Source of the DNA: Burkholderiaceae bacterium
GTDB lineage: Bacteria; Pseudomonadota; Gammaproteobacteria; Burkholderiales; Burkholderiaceae
Direction of reading: 5' to 3'
DNA: 64,000 nucleotides
NCBI GenBank assembly: GCA_947448415.1
Contig: CANFMT010000005.1
Location: forward strand, 43,061-107,060
Below are positions 50,519 through 60,500 of the stretch, piece after piece; the stretch's first letter is position 1, and each line of letters starts with the position of its first letter. Below the pieces are notes generated by a model. It was given only the letters and a program-made list of their open reading frames with translations. It ran no database searches and had not been told where the DNA came from. A program made the position numbers and the translations under genes.

Positions 50519-51274
50519 TTATTTTGCGCTACCGCTTTTGGGATAAGGCGCCAAAGCAACCCGATCCATATTCTCCATAATAAATTCTTGGCGAGCAGAA
50601 TAATTAATGCTGCCTCGACGGCAATACTGCTGCTTATCAAAACACTTAGGTGCCGGCAAAGCAGAGGCCAAGGCAGCAGATTGCTCTCGATCTAGCGCTG
50701 CAGGCGAAGTGGCGTAATAGTGTCGCGTCGCAGCACCAACTCCAAAAATACCTTCGCCCCACTCTACGGAGTTGAGATAAATCTCATAGAGCCTTTGCTT
50801 AGAAAGGATCAATTCTAATAAGCCGGTAATGATGAGCTCTTGACCTTTGCGCAAATAATTCTGCTCAGAAGACAAAAATAAATTCTTTGCTAATTGCTGA
50901 GTAATAGTTGAGCCTCCCCGCAATGCCACTTTAGATTGCCTTCCCGATTGGGTTTTTTGCTGATTCTGCTGTTGATTTTTCTGCCAAGCCTTTTGCATGT
51001 CTTCAAATCGCACGCCCTTATGCTGAAAAAAAATATCATCTTCACTAACCAAAACAGCACGCTTTAGGTTGTTAGCAATCTTGTCATAAGACACCCATTG
51101 AGATTGCACGGGACATGACCAATGCAATCCACATAAACGCCAACGTTCTGCCCTCTGAAACGCTGTACTACTGGGGTCCAGAGAGGCCCATAAGATAATC
51201 TGAATCGCAAAATAAGCTTGCATCGCCAGAAAGCCACAAATGAGACATTTGACTAGGTAAACAAGCCAACGCAT
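50519..51274 (-). CDS. mtgA: Monofunctional peptidoglycan transglycosylase
   Basis: A 251-residue GT51 enzyme polymerising lipid II glycan chains in the periplasm. One N-terminal membrane helix (about residues 5-29) anchors it. Motifs: VSEDDIFFQHKGVRFEDMQK (catalytic Glu), GGSTITQQLAKNLFLS, RKGQELIITGLLELILSKQR, and YLNSVEWGEGIFGVGAATRH. No transpeptidase domain follows. It lies nine bases after aroE on the minus strand. Confidence 0.94.
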   Translation of the reverse strand: MRWLVYLVKCLICGFLAMQAYFAIQIILWASLDPSSTAFQRAERWRLCGLHWSCPVQSQWVSYDKIANNLKRAVLVSEDDIFFQHKGVRFEDMQKAWQKNQQQNQQKTQSGRQSKVALRGGSTITQQLAKNLFLSSEQNYLRKGQELIITGLLELILSKQRLYEIYLNSVEWGEGIFGVGAATRHYYATSPAALDREQSAALASALPAPKCFDKQQYCRRGSINYSARQEFIMENMDRVALAPYPKSGSAK

Positions 51275-51283
51275 CGAAGAAAA

Positions 51284-52189
51284 TTAACTGCGCAGCTTAG
51301 CTAGGACACTGCGTGGATCAATAGCGGTTGCAAGATTAGCTCCACGCCACAATAAGAAGGCATCAGCAGCTTGCTCAACCAACATCCCCAAACCATCGCT
51401 GACGCGCGCACCACGCTGAAGTGCTTGTTGCATCAATGCAGTCGTTTTGCCATAGACCATGTCATAAGCAAAGGAGCTTGGGACAAAAACATTGCTTACC
51501 GCCTTGGAACCTAAGGGCGACTCATCTATAAGGCCAGCAGCCGTGGCATTAATTACCAAATCAAATGGATATTGAGTAATTAAAGGGTTCTCTAAGTCTG
51601 TCAAAGTCCGCGACTCCAGTGCAACTTCATGCTGGGCCGCAAGATTAGCAAAGATTTTTACTAATTCATCAGCTTTTGCACTTGAACGATTAGCAATAAC
51701 TAAACACTTTGGAGACTGCTCTAACAATGGCCCAAGGACGCCACGAGCAGCACCGCCAGCGCCTATCAGCAATATCCGAGCACTACTGAGCGTAATACCC
51801 TGTGCCAATAAATCACGCACTAAGCCAGCACCGTCTGTATTGTCGCCATAGATCTTGCCCTCTTTAGCCCACAGTGTATTTACCGCGCCCGCTAATTGCG
51901 CACGCGAAGTCAAGACATCAGCAAGCTCTTGTGCATCAAGCTTAAAAGGCACAGTCACATTCATCCCCTTACCTCCAGCAGAAAAAAAAGATTTCGCTGC
52001 AGCGACAAAAGCATCTACCTCAGGCTGCAATCGACCATAGTGCATCTGTTGCTTGGCTTGCTCAGCAAAACGCTGGTGGATGGCAGGAGACTTGCTGTGA
52101 GAGATGGGGTTGCCAGCAACTGCGTACACGTCCAAACCAGGAAATAGCTTGGGATCCGTATGCAGATCGGTAGATGCAGGTGCGTTCAT
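51284..52189 (-). CDS. aroE: Shikimate dehydrogenase
   Basis: NADP-dependent reductase of the shikimate pathway (301 residues). Seen: YAVAGNPISHSKSPAIHQRF (substrate pocket), GMNVTVPFKLDAQELAD (catalytic Lys), YGDNTDGAGLVRDL (catalytic Asp), LLIGAGGAARGVLGPLL (cofactor loop) and VSDGLGMLVEQAADAFLLW. A short variable N-terminus precedes. aroE-mtgA are closely linked on the minus strand, below the TonB-like gene. Confidence 0.95.
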   Translation of the reverse strand: MNAPASTDLHTDPKLFPGLDVYAVAGNPISHSKSPAIHQRFAEQAKQQMHYGRLQPEVDAFVAAAKSFFSAGGKGMNVTVPFKLDAQELADVLTSRAQLAGAVNTLWAKEGKIYGDNTDGAGLVRDLLAQGITLSSARILLIGAGGAARGVLGPLLEQSPKCLVIANRSSAKADELVKIFANLAAQHEVALESRTLTDLENPLITQYPFDLVINATAAGLIDESPLGSKAVSNVFVPSSFAYDMVYGKTTALMQQALQRGARVSDGLGMLVEQAADAFLLWRGANLATAIDPRSVLAKLRS

Positions 52190-52246
52190 GATGGCTACAG
52201 AATAAGCGAATTTCTAAACTTTTTATATCTGCTCATTGATATTTGA

Positions 52247-53134
52247 TTAATGACGGAGTTCCAAGCGATCAACACCGTCGCGTGTGAACTCAAAGGTAGA
52301 AACCCAGTCTAGTAAATCAATCTGATTGCGCATCTCTGATGGAAATGGGCCAAAAGGAGCTGAGGCACGCACGATGGCGATGGCTTGACGATCTAATTCA
52401 GGGTTGCCGGAGCTACGTCCAATGGAGAGGCCATCCTTACCTTGCGCATTGCTGGTAATTCGACCTTGAGCATCCACGCTAACCACAATGACAAGGCTGC
52501 CGTATAAAGGATGCCCGTTTGCTCGAGGGAAAAAAGCGCTACCGTAAGCTTCAATTTTTTGACGCATCGCATCGTAATAATGCGCAAAGGTCACGGCTTT
52601 AGTATTGGCACCGGTCAACACTTTGCGACGAGGCTGCCTACCGTCTGCTTGCAAACGTTTAGCAAGTTCAGCCTCTAAAGAATTAAGCTGTGGCGTAATT
52701 TTTTGCTCATCACCACTTTTACGTCCGCCAGATCGAGCACGCTGCTCATCCAACTTTGCCAACATTTGCTTTTGCTGTTTTTCCAGCACTTCTAAGCGAG
52801 CTTCAGCCCCTAGCCTAGCACGGTGAAGTGCGCTGGCATCTTGATTCTCCGTTTTGCCACCGCCCTGCAAGTCTGCCTGCGCTAATTTATGAGCCTTCTG
52901 CGGTGAAATCTTATTACTAGCATTTACCAACACCACACTTAATGGTGTATTGAGTCGACGATTCTGAATCTCTTCAAAGCCCCAGCGAAAAGATAGAAAG
53001 AGAATGTGAATCAGAAGGGAAGCACAAAGAGCAAACCAAAAAGGATGGCGATCCCAAAGACTGCGTAAGCGATGCAATGCCTTTCTCAAGCCATCAGGAC
53101 ATGGAAAATCAAAGGATTTAATCTGCGCTAGCAT
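52247..53134 (-). CDS. TonB-like energy transducer / envelope-spanning protein
   Basis: About 295 residues with a cytoplasmic basic start, one membrane helix (about residues 32-50, FWFALCASLLIHILFLSF), a long charged, partly coiled region (for example RLEVLEKQQKQMLAKLDEQR), and a C-terminal TonB/TolA-type domain: HPLYGSLVIVVSVDAQGRIT and LDRQAIAIVRASAPFGPFPS. It may couple inner-membrane energy to an outer-membrane receptor. Start ATG 53134 overlaps the end of the RNB gene by 17 bases and is preceded by GAAGAAG; longer starts lie wholly inside RNB. Confidence 0.82.
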   Translation of the reverse strand: MLAQIKSFDFPCPDGLRKALHRLRSLWDRHPFWFALCASLLIHILFLSFRWGFEEIQNRRLNTPLSVVLVNASNKISPQKAHKLAQADLQGGGKTENQDASALHRARLGAEARLEVLEKQQKQMLAKLDEQRARSGGRKSGDEQKITPQLNSLEAELAKRLQADGRQPRRKVLTGANTKAVTFAHYYDAMRQKIEAYGSAFFPRANGHPLYGSLVIVVSVDAQGRITSNAQGKDGLSIGRSSGNPELDRQAIAIVRASAPFGPFPSEMRNQIDLLDWVSTFEFTRDGVDRLELRH

Positions 53135-55154
53135 CTTCTTCAGGGGGATTAGAGGCTGTAGTTGCGACTTCTTCTGGAGCTGGTTCTGGCGCCTCTTCCT
53201 TAGCCTCGATTTCAAGCACTCTCACTGCTGCGCTCAATTGCAATAAGTCCACGTCCGAGACAATCACCTGCGCACGAGTCATGCGTGGGTGGCTTGCTAA
53301 CTCAGGAATTGGCAGATGCAGCGGAACCAACTCAACTCTTGACATACCCTCTTTTAAATGACGAACTTGAATTGTTTTTGAATCACCGTCCTGAGCAATC
53401 CAACGTAAACACCAATACTTTTCTAAGCGGTCTTGGTACTCGCCATAGGTCTGGTAGCAAGATTCAAAATCAGCTGCAATACCCATCAAGGTCGCATCAC
53501 GCGGTGGAAATGGGGCCACCATTTTGGCTGTCACACCATGTTTGGCTAATGCAATTAATTGCCATTGATTTACTAAATCAGAATACCTTCGCAAAGGAGA
53601 GGTACACCAAGCGTAGTAATCCAACCCTAGACCTTCATGAGGTCCTGGTGTGGTTTGCATGCGAGTACGTAAAGGACCCCAACCCTTCTGAGTTCTAAAT
53701 AATCCAGGAAGTCCATGATCTGCCAGCAGCTGTCCGGATGCGCTATTACAGAAAATCATCCACTCGGCAACAATCGTATCCAAAATCGATCCGCGTTGAC
53801 GAGGAACAATCTCTACTTGCTGATTGCCATCAACATCTTTGATTTGAAAATGAAAGTCTCTTGCTAAAGCATGGGGATCAATGAGACCTAGTTGCTCTGG
53901 TCGAAGACCATTTGCAACCCGCTTTTCTTGACGACCAGCATGCAAGTGCTTGGCCGCTCTCCATAAGACAGATAGCTCTTGACGATAGGGATAGCTAGCT
54001 GCTGAATCAGCTAGGCTTTCTTCGCTAACCAGATGCTCAAGATCCTCTAAACGCAAATTGGCCGCCATGGGCACCAGTTCTGCACGCATTTGCAGCGTGC
54101 TTCGATCTACCAGGCCCTCACTATCAATATCAACATAAATCGATAAAGCAGGACGAGGTAAGCCCTCATCGAGCGAAAACTGCTCAATCACTGAATCGGG
54201 CAGCATCGTAATTTTGTCCCCCGGGAAATACACGGTAGACATCCGGTTACGAGCGACCTGATCGAGTGGATCGTCTTTCGTAATCGCTAAACCCGGTGCA
54301 GCAATATGAACACCAATCCGATGTCCGCCTTCTTGTAATTCAGTAACCGATAGAGCATCATCAATCTCAGTTGTTCCAGAATCATCAATTGAAAATGCCC
54401 TGACATCCGCCAGCGGAAGTTCCGAAATTGCAGCATCGTAAGCATCCTGATCAACAACAATACTAGGGTTGTGTAGCGCCCCATGAGGGAAGTGTGCCTT
54501 TAAAAATATCCCTTGGTGGTAGGCCAAAGGAGAGTCAATCGCTCCACAACGAATCATTAGCTGAGCAGGCGACTCTCCGCTTTCTATACATGCTGCCATC
54601 AGGGCTTTATAGGCAGAAGTGTTTTTATCTGGTGAGAAAAGTAACTGCTTTGCCGAAGACTTTAGCAATTCTGGAAAAGTACCTGAAATTAATTCCTGTT
54701 GCCACACAGACTGCTGCTCTAATTCTTTTTGTTTGCGCTCAAGAGCGGCAAGGCCAGCTTGCAGTTGCTCTAATGGTGCACGCTGAAACCGTCCACGGCC
54801 TTTGCGGCGAAAGAATACCGGTGCACCCTGCAGGGCAATTGCAAGAGCAGTCTGCTGCGAGACACTTGCTTGGGCGCCAAAGTACTCCACGGAGACATCC
54901 ACCAAGCCAAACTCTTCATCCGGCGCGCAATCCCAAAGTAACTGCAAGTCAATATCTTTTGACAGAATGGATGCCTCATCCATGACTGCCTGAGCTTCAG
55001 GCTTTTCAAAGCGCAACCAAACCTCTTTAGCTTTAAGTTTGATCTTTTTGCCTGAAAGACTTGTCGCTTGCCAAGACTCCGCATCGCCAGAGCCGCTTGC
55101 GGATTGAACAATAGCGATCTTAATGTCACCACCCTCTTCATATAAAAGATTCAT
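53118..55154 (-). CDS. RNB-domain exoribonuclease (RNase II family)
   Basis: A 678-residue 3'-5' exoribonuclease. The RNB catalytic motif is AFSIDDSGTTEIDDALSV (about residues 254-270) with the Asp cluster 257, 258, 265, 266. Other RNB parts are RIGVHIAAPGLAI, STVYFPGDKITMLPDSV, CTSPLRRYSDLVNQWQLIAL. The N-terminal 150 residues are not a typical cold-shock domain, and the C-terminus ends in an acidic, Ala/Pro-rich tail. It resembles the RNase II-like proteins of Burkholderiales rather than RNase R. fabG is upstream, only two bases away. Confidence 0.9.
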   Translation of the reverse strand: MNLLYEEGGDIKIAIVQSASGSGDAESWQATSLSGKKIKLKAKEVWLRFEKPEAQAVMDEASILSKDIDLQLLWDCAPDEEFGLVDVSVEYFGAQASVSQQTALAIALQGAPVFFRRKGRGRFQRAPLEQLQAGLAALERKQKELEQQSVWQQELISGTFPELLKSSAKQLLFSPDKNTSAYKALMAACIESGESPAQLMIRCGAIDSPLAYHQGIFLKAHFPHGALHNPSIVVDQDAYDAAISELPLADVRAFSIDDSGTTEIDDALSVTELQEGGHRIGVHIAAPGLAITKDDPLDQVARNRMSTVYFPGDKITMLPDSVIEQFSLDEGLPRPALSIYVDIDSEGLVDRSTLQMRAELVPMAANLRLEDLEHLVSEESLADSAASYPYRQELSVLWRAAKHLHAGRQEKRVANGLRPEQLGLIDPHALARDFHFQIKDVDGNQQVEIVPRQRGSILDTIVAEWMIFCNSASGQLLADHGLPGLFRTQKGWGPLRTRMQTTPGPHEGLGLDYYAWCTSPLRRYSDLVNQWQLIALAKHGVTAKMVAPFPPRDATLMGIAADFESCYQTYGEYQDRLEKYWCLRWIAQDGDSKTIQVRHLKEGMSRVELVPLHLPIPELASHPRMTRAQVIVSDVDLLQLSAAVRVLEIEAKEEAPEPAPEEVATTASNPPEEDASAD

Positions 55155-55156
55155 AC

Positions 55157-55891
55157 TTAGAGAGAAATCCCGCCGCTAGCCTCTAAAGCAACTCCATTGA
55201 CATAACTTGCCTCATCGCTGGCCAGAAATAAATACACATTTGCCATTTCTTCTGGAGTTCCAAGGCGACCTAGCCAGCTTCTTTTCTCAATATCTTGCAA
55301 AATATTTTCCGGCATTGCTTTCACCATCTCGGTCGCAATAAAGCCAGGACATACCGCATTCACACGAATGCCTTTTGGACCAAGCTCACGCGCCCACGTT
55401 TTAGTAAAACCAATAACCCCAAATTTGGTGGCTGAATAATTGGTTTGGCCAAAATTACCATAAAGGCCTACTACGCTTGAGGCGTTCACGATAGCGCCAC
55501 AGCCTGCTTCGAGCATATGCGGCAGAACCAATTGAGTGCAGTTAAAGACGCCCTTTAAATTTACGTCAATCACCGTATCAAACTGCGCTTCAGTCATCTT
55601 AATTAAACGAGCATCCTGAGTAATACCAGCGTTATTGATCAAAATATCAATACGTCCATGCTTTTGCATGACCTGATCTACCGTTGCCTGGATACTGGCG
55701 CGATCGGTCACATTCATTGCATACCCTTCAGCATTAGGAATCTTTGCAGCGGCAACCTTTACTGCTTCAAGATTAATATCGGCAATGATCACCTTTGCGC
55801 CCTCTTGCGCAAAGCGCTGGGCGGTTCCAAATCCAATACCTTTTGCAGCACCCGTAATGATTGCTACTTTGTCTTTTAATCTATCGCCCAT
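55157..55891 (-). CDS. fabG: 3-oxoacyl-ACP reductase FabG-like (or acetoacetyl-CoA reductase)
   Basis: A 244-residue short-chain dehydrogenase. [14 protein letters not shown] is the NADP-binding loop, [17 protein letters not shown] the structural motif, [20 protein letters not shown] and KFGVIGF carry the Ser-Tyr-Lys triad, and [15 protein letters not shown] follows. The C-terminal [16 protein letters not shown] is typical of FabG. It is a stand-alone copy away from other fab genes, so a role in acetoacetyl-CoA reduction for polyhydroxyalkanoate cannot be excluded. Confidence 0.85.
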   Translation of the reverse strand: MGDRLKDKVAIITGAAKGIGFGTAQRFAQEGAKVIIADINLEAVKVAAAKIPNAEGYAMNVTDRASIQATVDQVMQKHGRIDILINNAGITQDARLIKMTEAQFDTVIDVNLKGVFNCTQLVLPHMLEAGCGAIVNASSVVGLYGNFGQTNYSATKFGVIGFTKTWARELGPKGIRVNAVCPGFIATEMVKAMPENILQDIEKRSWLGRLGTPEEMANVYLFLASDEASYVNGVALEASGGISL

Positions 55892-55938
55892 GATTTGCTT
55901 TCAGTATTTATTGATATTGTTATTTCAATGACTAATTT

Positions 55939-57336
55939 TTAGTTGCCAAGGGCTTTCAATATTTTCTGATGTACGCTACCAAAACCGCCATTACTCATCA
56001 CCAATATGTGGTCGCCTGGACGCGCCTCTTGCGCGACAGCCTTTACCAAGGCTTCAAGATCATCAAAAGCAGATGCTTTACTTGGCTCCTTTGTATTTAG
56101 GGGTACTAATATCTCTGTCAAATCCCACCCTAAAGATTCTTTGCCAGCATTAGCGCCATAGGCAAAGACTTTATCAGCCTGCTCAAGACTTCCCGGTAGT
56201 TGCGCCTTCATCACACCAAGCTTCATGGTATTTGAACGCGGCTCTAACACTGCCAAAATTCTAGCCTTACCTACACGTCGACGTAAACCGTCCACAGTTG
56301 TAGTAATGGCTGTTGGATGATGCGCAAAATCGTCATAAACAGTAATGTCATTAGCAACACCAATGGTTTCCAGGCGGCGCTTCACATTTTTAAATTCGGC
56401 CAAAGCGCGGGCAGAATCTGCTGGATAAATTCCAATGTGATTTGCTGATGCAATTGCAGCTAGCGCATTGAGTTGATTGTGTCTTCCCATCACGCCTGAA
56501 TCGAAAGCCCACTTTACTGTTGCGACTTCTTTGCCAGACTTACGAATAATGAAGCCATCACCTTCTTGAGAAATTAAGGACCATTCATTAACAGCATCCT
56601 GCCCAAAACGTTCTACCGGAGCCCAGGCACCTCTTGCAATAACACGCTCCAATGCAGGCTCCTCGCCATTCACCACCAACAGGCCATCGCCAGGGACGGT
56701 GCGAACTAAATGGTGAAATTGCGTTTCTATTGCTACGAGATCAGCGAATATATCAGCATGATCAAACTCCAAATTATTCAATAGTGCCGTGCGTGGTCTG
56801 TAATGAACAAACTTACTACGCTTATCAAAAAATGCTGTGTCGTATTCATCAGCTTCGATGACAAAATATTTACTTTCACCTAAACGTGCTGACACTGTGA
56901 AATTTAGCGGCACACCGCCAATTAAATATCCCGGTTTATAGCCATTAAATTCCAAGATCCATGTCAGCATAGCTGAGGTAGTTGTCTTGCCATGTGTACC
57001 AGCAACAGCAAGAACATGTCTGCCATATAAAACTTGTTCACCCAACCACTGTGGCCCAGAAATATATGGAAGACCTTGATTGAGAATGGCCTCCATTAGT
57101 GGATTGCCACGAGACACTACGTTACCGATAACAAATAAATCAGGCATCGTTGCAAACTGCAATAATTGGTCTGGCGAAAATCCCTCAATAAGCTCGATAC
57201 CTTGAGCCTCAAGCTGAGTGCTCATTGGTGGATAGACGTTAGCATCACAACCAGTTACTCGATGTCCGGCTTGCCGAGCGATTGCGGCAATGCCGCCCAT
57301 GAAAGTACCGCAAATGCCCAAGATATGTATATGCAT
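55939..57336 (-). CDS. mpl: UDP-MurNAc:L-alanyl-gamma-D-glutamyl-meso-DAP ligase
   Basis: A Mur-ligase family enzyme (465 residues) that reattaches the recycled tripeptide to UDP-MurNAc. N-terminal HIHILGICGTFMGGIAAIAR is characteristic, followed by the ATP site AVAGTHGKTTTSAMLTWIL, VIEADEYDTAFFDKRSKFVH (with carbamylated Lys region), and VYDDFAHHPTAITTTVDGL in the C-terminal domain. It is divergent from the TlpA-like gene, starts 26 bases apart. Confidence 0.95.
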   Translation of the reverse strand: MHIHILGICGTFMGGIAAIARQAGHRVTGCDANVYPPMSTQLEAQGIELIEGFSPDQLLQFATMPDLFVIGNVVSRGNPLMEAILNQGLPYISGPQWLGEQVLYGRHVLAVAGTHGKTTTSAMLTWILEFNGYKPGYLIGGVPLNFTVSARLGESKYFVIEADEYDTAFFDKRSKFVHYRPRTALLNNLEFDHADIFADLVAIETQFHHLVRTVPGDGLLVVNGEEPALERVIARGAWAPVERFGQDAVNEWSLISQEGDGFIIRKSGKEVATVKWAFDSGVMGRHNQLNALAAIASANHIGIYPADSARALAEFKNVKRRLETIGVANDITVYDDFAHHPTAITTTVDGLRRRVGKARILAVLEPRSNTMKLGVMKAQLPGSLEQADKVFAYGANAGKESLGWDLTEILVPLNTKEPSKASAFDDLEALVKAVAQEARPGDHILVMSNGGFGSVHQKILKALGN

Positions 57337-57362
57337 TAGCGAATTTTAGCGAAGGAGTGGGA

Positions 57363-57890
57363 ATGAACAGAAGACAATGGATCATCATCTGTGGAGTAGG
57401 CCTCTTGGCACTCCTTGGAGGGGCCCTCACATCACAGTGGATTTCTAAAACGGGTCTGGCCAACGACACTTCCGTAAAAGCCTTTTTTGCCAACCCATGG
57501 CAAACGCCGGATGGAAAACCCGCCAATCCTAATGAATGGCAAGGAAAAGTCTTGGTTGTGAACTTTTGGGCCTCCTGGTGCCCTCCTTGCGTTGAAGAAA
57601 TGCCTGCTTTGGACAGTCTTCAGCAGGAGTATTTACAGAAAAATGTCTTATTTGTAGGTATCGGTATCGATTCACCCTCTAATATTCGTGAATTCCTCCA
57701 AAAAACTCCTGTTTCCTATCCAATCCTTATTGGCGGCATGCCGGGTAGCAATATATCCAAGCAAATGGGCAATACCCAAGGCGCACTACCTTATACCGTT
57801 GTCATTAACAGTAAGGGCAAGGCAGTTTATACAAAATTAGGAAAGATAGACGAAGATGAGCTCAATAAGGCTATTAAATCAGCTTTATAG
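57363..57890 (+). CDS. TlpA/ResA-like thioredoxin, membrane-anchored
   Basis: A 175-residue protein. A signal-anchor occupies residues about 6-23 (WIIICGVGLLALLGGALT), followed by a thioredoxin fold with VVNFWASWCPPCVEEMP, the active-site Cys73-Pro-Pro-Cys76. GALPYTVVINSKGKAVYTKLG carries the cis-proline loop. The family reduces periplasmic disulfides, for example in cytochrome c maturation. ATG 57363 is chosen because GGAG lies upstream; a GTG at 57357 is also possible. Confidence 0.88.
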   Translation: MNRRQWIIICGVGLLALLGGALTSQWISKTGLANDTSVKAFFANPWQTPDGKPANPNEWQGKVLVVNFWASWCPPCVEEMPALDSLQQEYLQKNVLFVGIGIDSPSNIREFLQKTPVSYPILIGGMPGSNISKQMGNTQGALPYTVVINSKGKAVYTKLGKIDEDELNKAIKSAL

Positions 57891-58140
57891 TAGATTTTAA
57901 AAACTTTTACTACCAGTAGTATTTTGTAAAATAGCCTATTAATTAAGCAATTTAGTAAATATTTTTCATTAATTGCCCTTAAAACCAGCAAATTACATAA
58001 TTTTTGATTGAAAAATTTAGCTCCTTAGACCCCTTCATAAAGGTATACTTCTTACATAGCCAGTGAAGCATTCAGCTGTAGCGGTGAACAAAGGCCATAA
58101 AAAGCAATAAACACCTAACTGCCTCTAAAAACAGGGATCT
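57891..58140. other. AT-rich intergenic leader before aroQ
   Basis: A 250-base region without a gene. It is strongly AT-rich in the first 130 bases. A TATACT hexamer at 58044-58049 could be a -10 box for the aroQ-accB-accC-prmA unit, but no good -35 hexamer is found at the right distance. A short inverted element ACTAC/GTAGT after the TlpA-like gene (about 57909-57920) is followed by TATTTT and might be a weak terminator. I see no riboswitch. Confidence 0.4.
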
Positions 58141-58590
58141 ATGTCGAAAAAAGCTTCAATTCTCGTAATACAGGGCCCAAACCTCAATCTACTGGGAACC
58201 CGCGAACCCGAGGTTTACGGAAAAACCACCCTCGAAGACATACACAAAAAGCTAGGCGATCTAGCCAAAACGCAATCTGTAGACCTAAGTACTTACCAAA
58301 GTAATCATGAAGGCGAACTCATTGATCGCATCCAAAAGGCAAAACAGGATGGGGTTGATTTCATCATCATTAATCCAGGCGCCTTCACTCATACAAGCGT
58401 TGCTTTACGGGATGTCTTGGCCGGCGTAGCCATCCCATTTACCGAAGTTCACCTATCTAACATTCACCAACGCGAAGAATTTCGTAAGCACTCCTATTTA
58501 TCGGATATCGCTACTGGGGTAATTTGCGGCTTAGGTGCAATTGGTTACGAATTAGCTTTGCAAGCAGCTGTTGCTCGCTTACAGAAATAA
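58141..58590 (+). CDS. aroQ: 3-dehydroquinate dehydratase, type II
   Basis: Third enzyme of the shikimate pathway, dodecameric type II form (149 residues). Motifs: [20 protein letters not shown] (with catalytic Arg and Tyr), [32 protein letters not shown], and [20 protein letters not shown] with the catalytic His. It starts a plus-strand run with accB and accC, a common arrangement in beta- and gammaproteobacteria. Confidence 0.96.
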   Translation: MSKKASILVIQGPNLNLLGTREPEVYGKTTLEDIHKKLGDLAKTQSVDLSTYQSNHEGELIDRIQKAKQDGVDFIIINPGAFTHTSVALRDVLAGVAIPFTEVHLSNIHQREEFRKHSYLSDIATGVICGLGAIGYELALQAAVARLQK

Positions 58591-58626
58591 AACAATTTAA
58601 AGAATCACAAGAGAGGAAGCGCTCAC

Positions 58627-59085
58627 ATGGATCTGAGAAAACTAAAAACCTTGATCGACCTAGTTTCTGAGTCAGGTATTTCTGAATTAGAAGTAAATGA
58701 AGGTGAAGATCGCGTTCGTATCGTTAATGCAGGCTCTCCAGCTCCAGCTGGCCAAGTGGTTTATGCCAATCCAGCACCAGCATTACAAGCCGCTCCCGTA
58801 GCAGCCGCCGCACCAGCAGCAACTGCAGCCGAAGCACCTGCAGCAGAAACCGGTTTTATTGCCCGCTCTCCAATGGTAGGAACCTTCTACCGAGCACCAA
58901 ATCCTGAATCACCTAATTTCGTAAACATTGGTGACACTGTAAAAGTAGGTCAAACACTTTGCATTATTGAGGCAATGAAACTTCTCAATGAAATTGAATC
59001 AGAGCAAGCTGGCGTCATTAAAGAGATTCTTTGTGAAAACGGTCAAGGCGTTGAATTTGATCAACCACTTTTCATCATTGCTTAA
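58627..59085 (+). CDS. accB: Acetyl-CoA carboxylase biotin carboxyl carrier protein
   Basis: Carries biotin for acetyl-CoA carboxylase. The 152-residue protein has an N-terminal helix domain ([20 protein letters not shown]), an Ala/Pro-rich linker (about residues 36-74), and a biotinyl domain with [14 protein letters not shown]; Lys118 is the biotin site. A purine-rich GAGAGGAAG precedes the ATG. accC follows 47 bases later. Confidence 0.96.
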   Translation: MDLRKLKTLIDLVSESGISELEVNEGEDRVRIVNAGSPAPAGQVVYANPAPALQAAPVAAAAPAATAAEAPAAETGFIARSPMVGTFYRAPNPESPNFVNIGDTVKVGQTLCIIEAMKLLNEIESEQAGVIKEILCENGQGVEFDQPLFIIA

Positions 59086-59132
59086 CTCCTTAAAGCTTCC
59101 TAATAATCCTTTTTACCTAACTCAGAGCCGAC

Positions 59133-60497
59133 ATGTTCGATAAGATTCTGATTGCCAACCGGGGAGAAATTGCTCTCCGTATCCAACGCGCATGCCGCGA
59201 GTTGGGCATTAAAACTGTTGTGGTCTATTCCACTGCAGACAAAGAAGCAAAGTATGTGAGACTTGCTGATGAGGCCGTATGTATTGGTCCAGCACCTTCC
59301 CCACTAAGCTATCTCAATATGCCGGCCATTATTTCAGCAGCAGAAGTGACCGATGCTGAAGCCATTCATCCTGGCTATGGCTTTCTCTCAGAGAATGCCG
59401 ATTTTGCAGAGCGTGTTGAGAAATCCGGTTTTGCATTTATTGGCCCACGCGCAGAATCCATCCGCCTAATGGGCGATAAAGTTTCTGCCAAACGCGCCAT
59501 GATTAAAGCAGGCGTTCCTTGCGTTCCTGGATCCGAAGGCGCACTGCCAGACAATCCAAAAGAAATTATTGCTACCGCAAAGAAAGTTGGCTACCCAGTC
59601 ATTATTAAGGCTGCAGGTGGTGGTGGGGGTCGCGGTATGCGGGTTGTTCACACCGAAGCGGCACTCATCAATGCAGTGAATATGACTCGTGAAGAGGCCG
59701 GACGTGCTTTTGGTAATCCAGAAGTCTATATGGAGAAGTTTTTAGAAAAACCTCGCCACGTAGAGATTCAGATTCTGGCTGACACTCATGGCAATGCCAT
59801 TTGGCTGGGTGAGCGCGATTGTTCTATGCAACGTCGCCATCAAAAAGTCATTGAAGAAGCCCCTGCCCCAGGCATTGATCGTCGCCTGATCGCCAAAATT
59901 GGTGAACGCTGCGCTGAAGCTTGTCGTAAGATTGGCTATCGCGGTGCTGGAACCTTCGAGTTTCTTTATGAGAACAATGAATTCTTCTTTATTGAGATGA
60001 ATACGCGCGTTCAGGTTGAGCACCCAGTAACTGAAATGATTACTGGTGTTGACATTGTTCAAGAGCAGATTCGGATTGCTGCTGGCTTGAAATTAGGTTA
60101 TCGCCAAAAAGATATTGTTTTCCGTGGTCATGCTATTGAATGCCGACTCAATGCTGAGGATCCATTCAAATTCACCCCTAGCCCTGGTCGCATTGGTTCA
60201 TTCCATATGCCTGGCGGTCCTGGCATTCGAGTAGATTCACACGCCTACAGTGGCTACATGGTTCCATCAAACTATGACTCCATGATTGGTAAGTTGATTT
60301 CTTACGGAAATACTCGTGAACAAGCTATTCGTCGTATGCAAATTGCCCTCTCTGAGATGGTGATTGATGGCATCACGACAAATGTGCCTCTCCACCGCGA
60401 GTTGATGCTTGATCCCAATTTCATGGAAGGCGGTACCAGCATTCACTACTTGGAGCACCGCCTAGAAGAGCAAGCTGCAAGTCGCGGAAAATCTTAA
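59133..60497 (+). CDS. accC: Acetyl-CoA carboxylase biotin carboxylase subunit
   Basis: ATP-grasp enzyme (454 residues) carboxylating biotin on AccB. Seen: [36 protein letters not shown], the glycine-rich ATP loop [35 protein letters not shown] and [20 protein letters not shown] (catalytic region). The C-terminal lid includes [20 protein letters not shown]. Four bases separate it from the prmA start. Confidence 0.97.
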   Translation: MFDKILIANRGEIALRIQRACRELGIKTVVVYSTADKEAKYVRLADEAVCIGPAPSPLSYLNMPAIISAAEVTDAEAIHPGYGFLSENADFAERVEKSGFAFIGPRAESIRLMGDKVSAKRAMIKAGVPCVPGSEGALPDNPKEIIATAKKVGYPVIIKAAGGGGGRGMRVVHTEAALINAVNMTREEAGRAFGNPEVYMEKFLEKPRHVEIQILADTHGNAIWLGERDCSMQRRHQKVIEEAPAPGIDRRLIAKIGERCAEACRKIGYRGAGTFEFLYENNEFFFIEMNTRVQVEHPVTEMITGVDIVQEQIRIAAGLKLGYRQKDIVFRGHAIECRLNAEDPFKFTPSPGRIGSFHMPGGPGIRVDSHAYSGYMVPSNYDSMIGKLISYGNTREQAIRRMQIALSEMVIDGITTNVPLHRELMLDPNFMEGGTSIHYLEHRLEEQAASRGKS

Positions 60498-60500
60498 TTC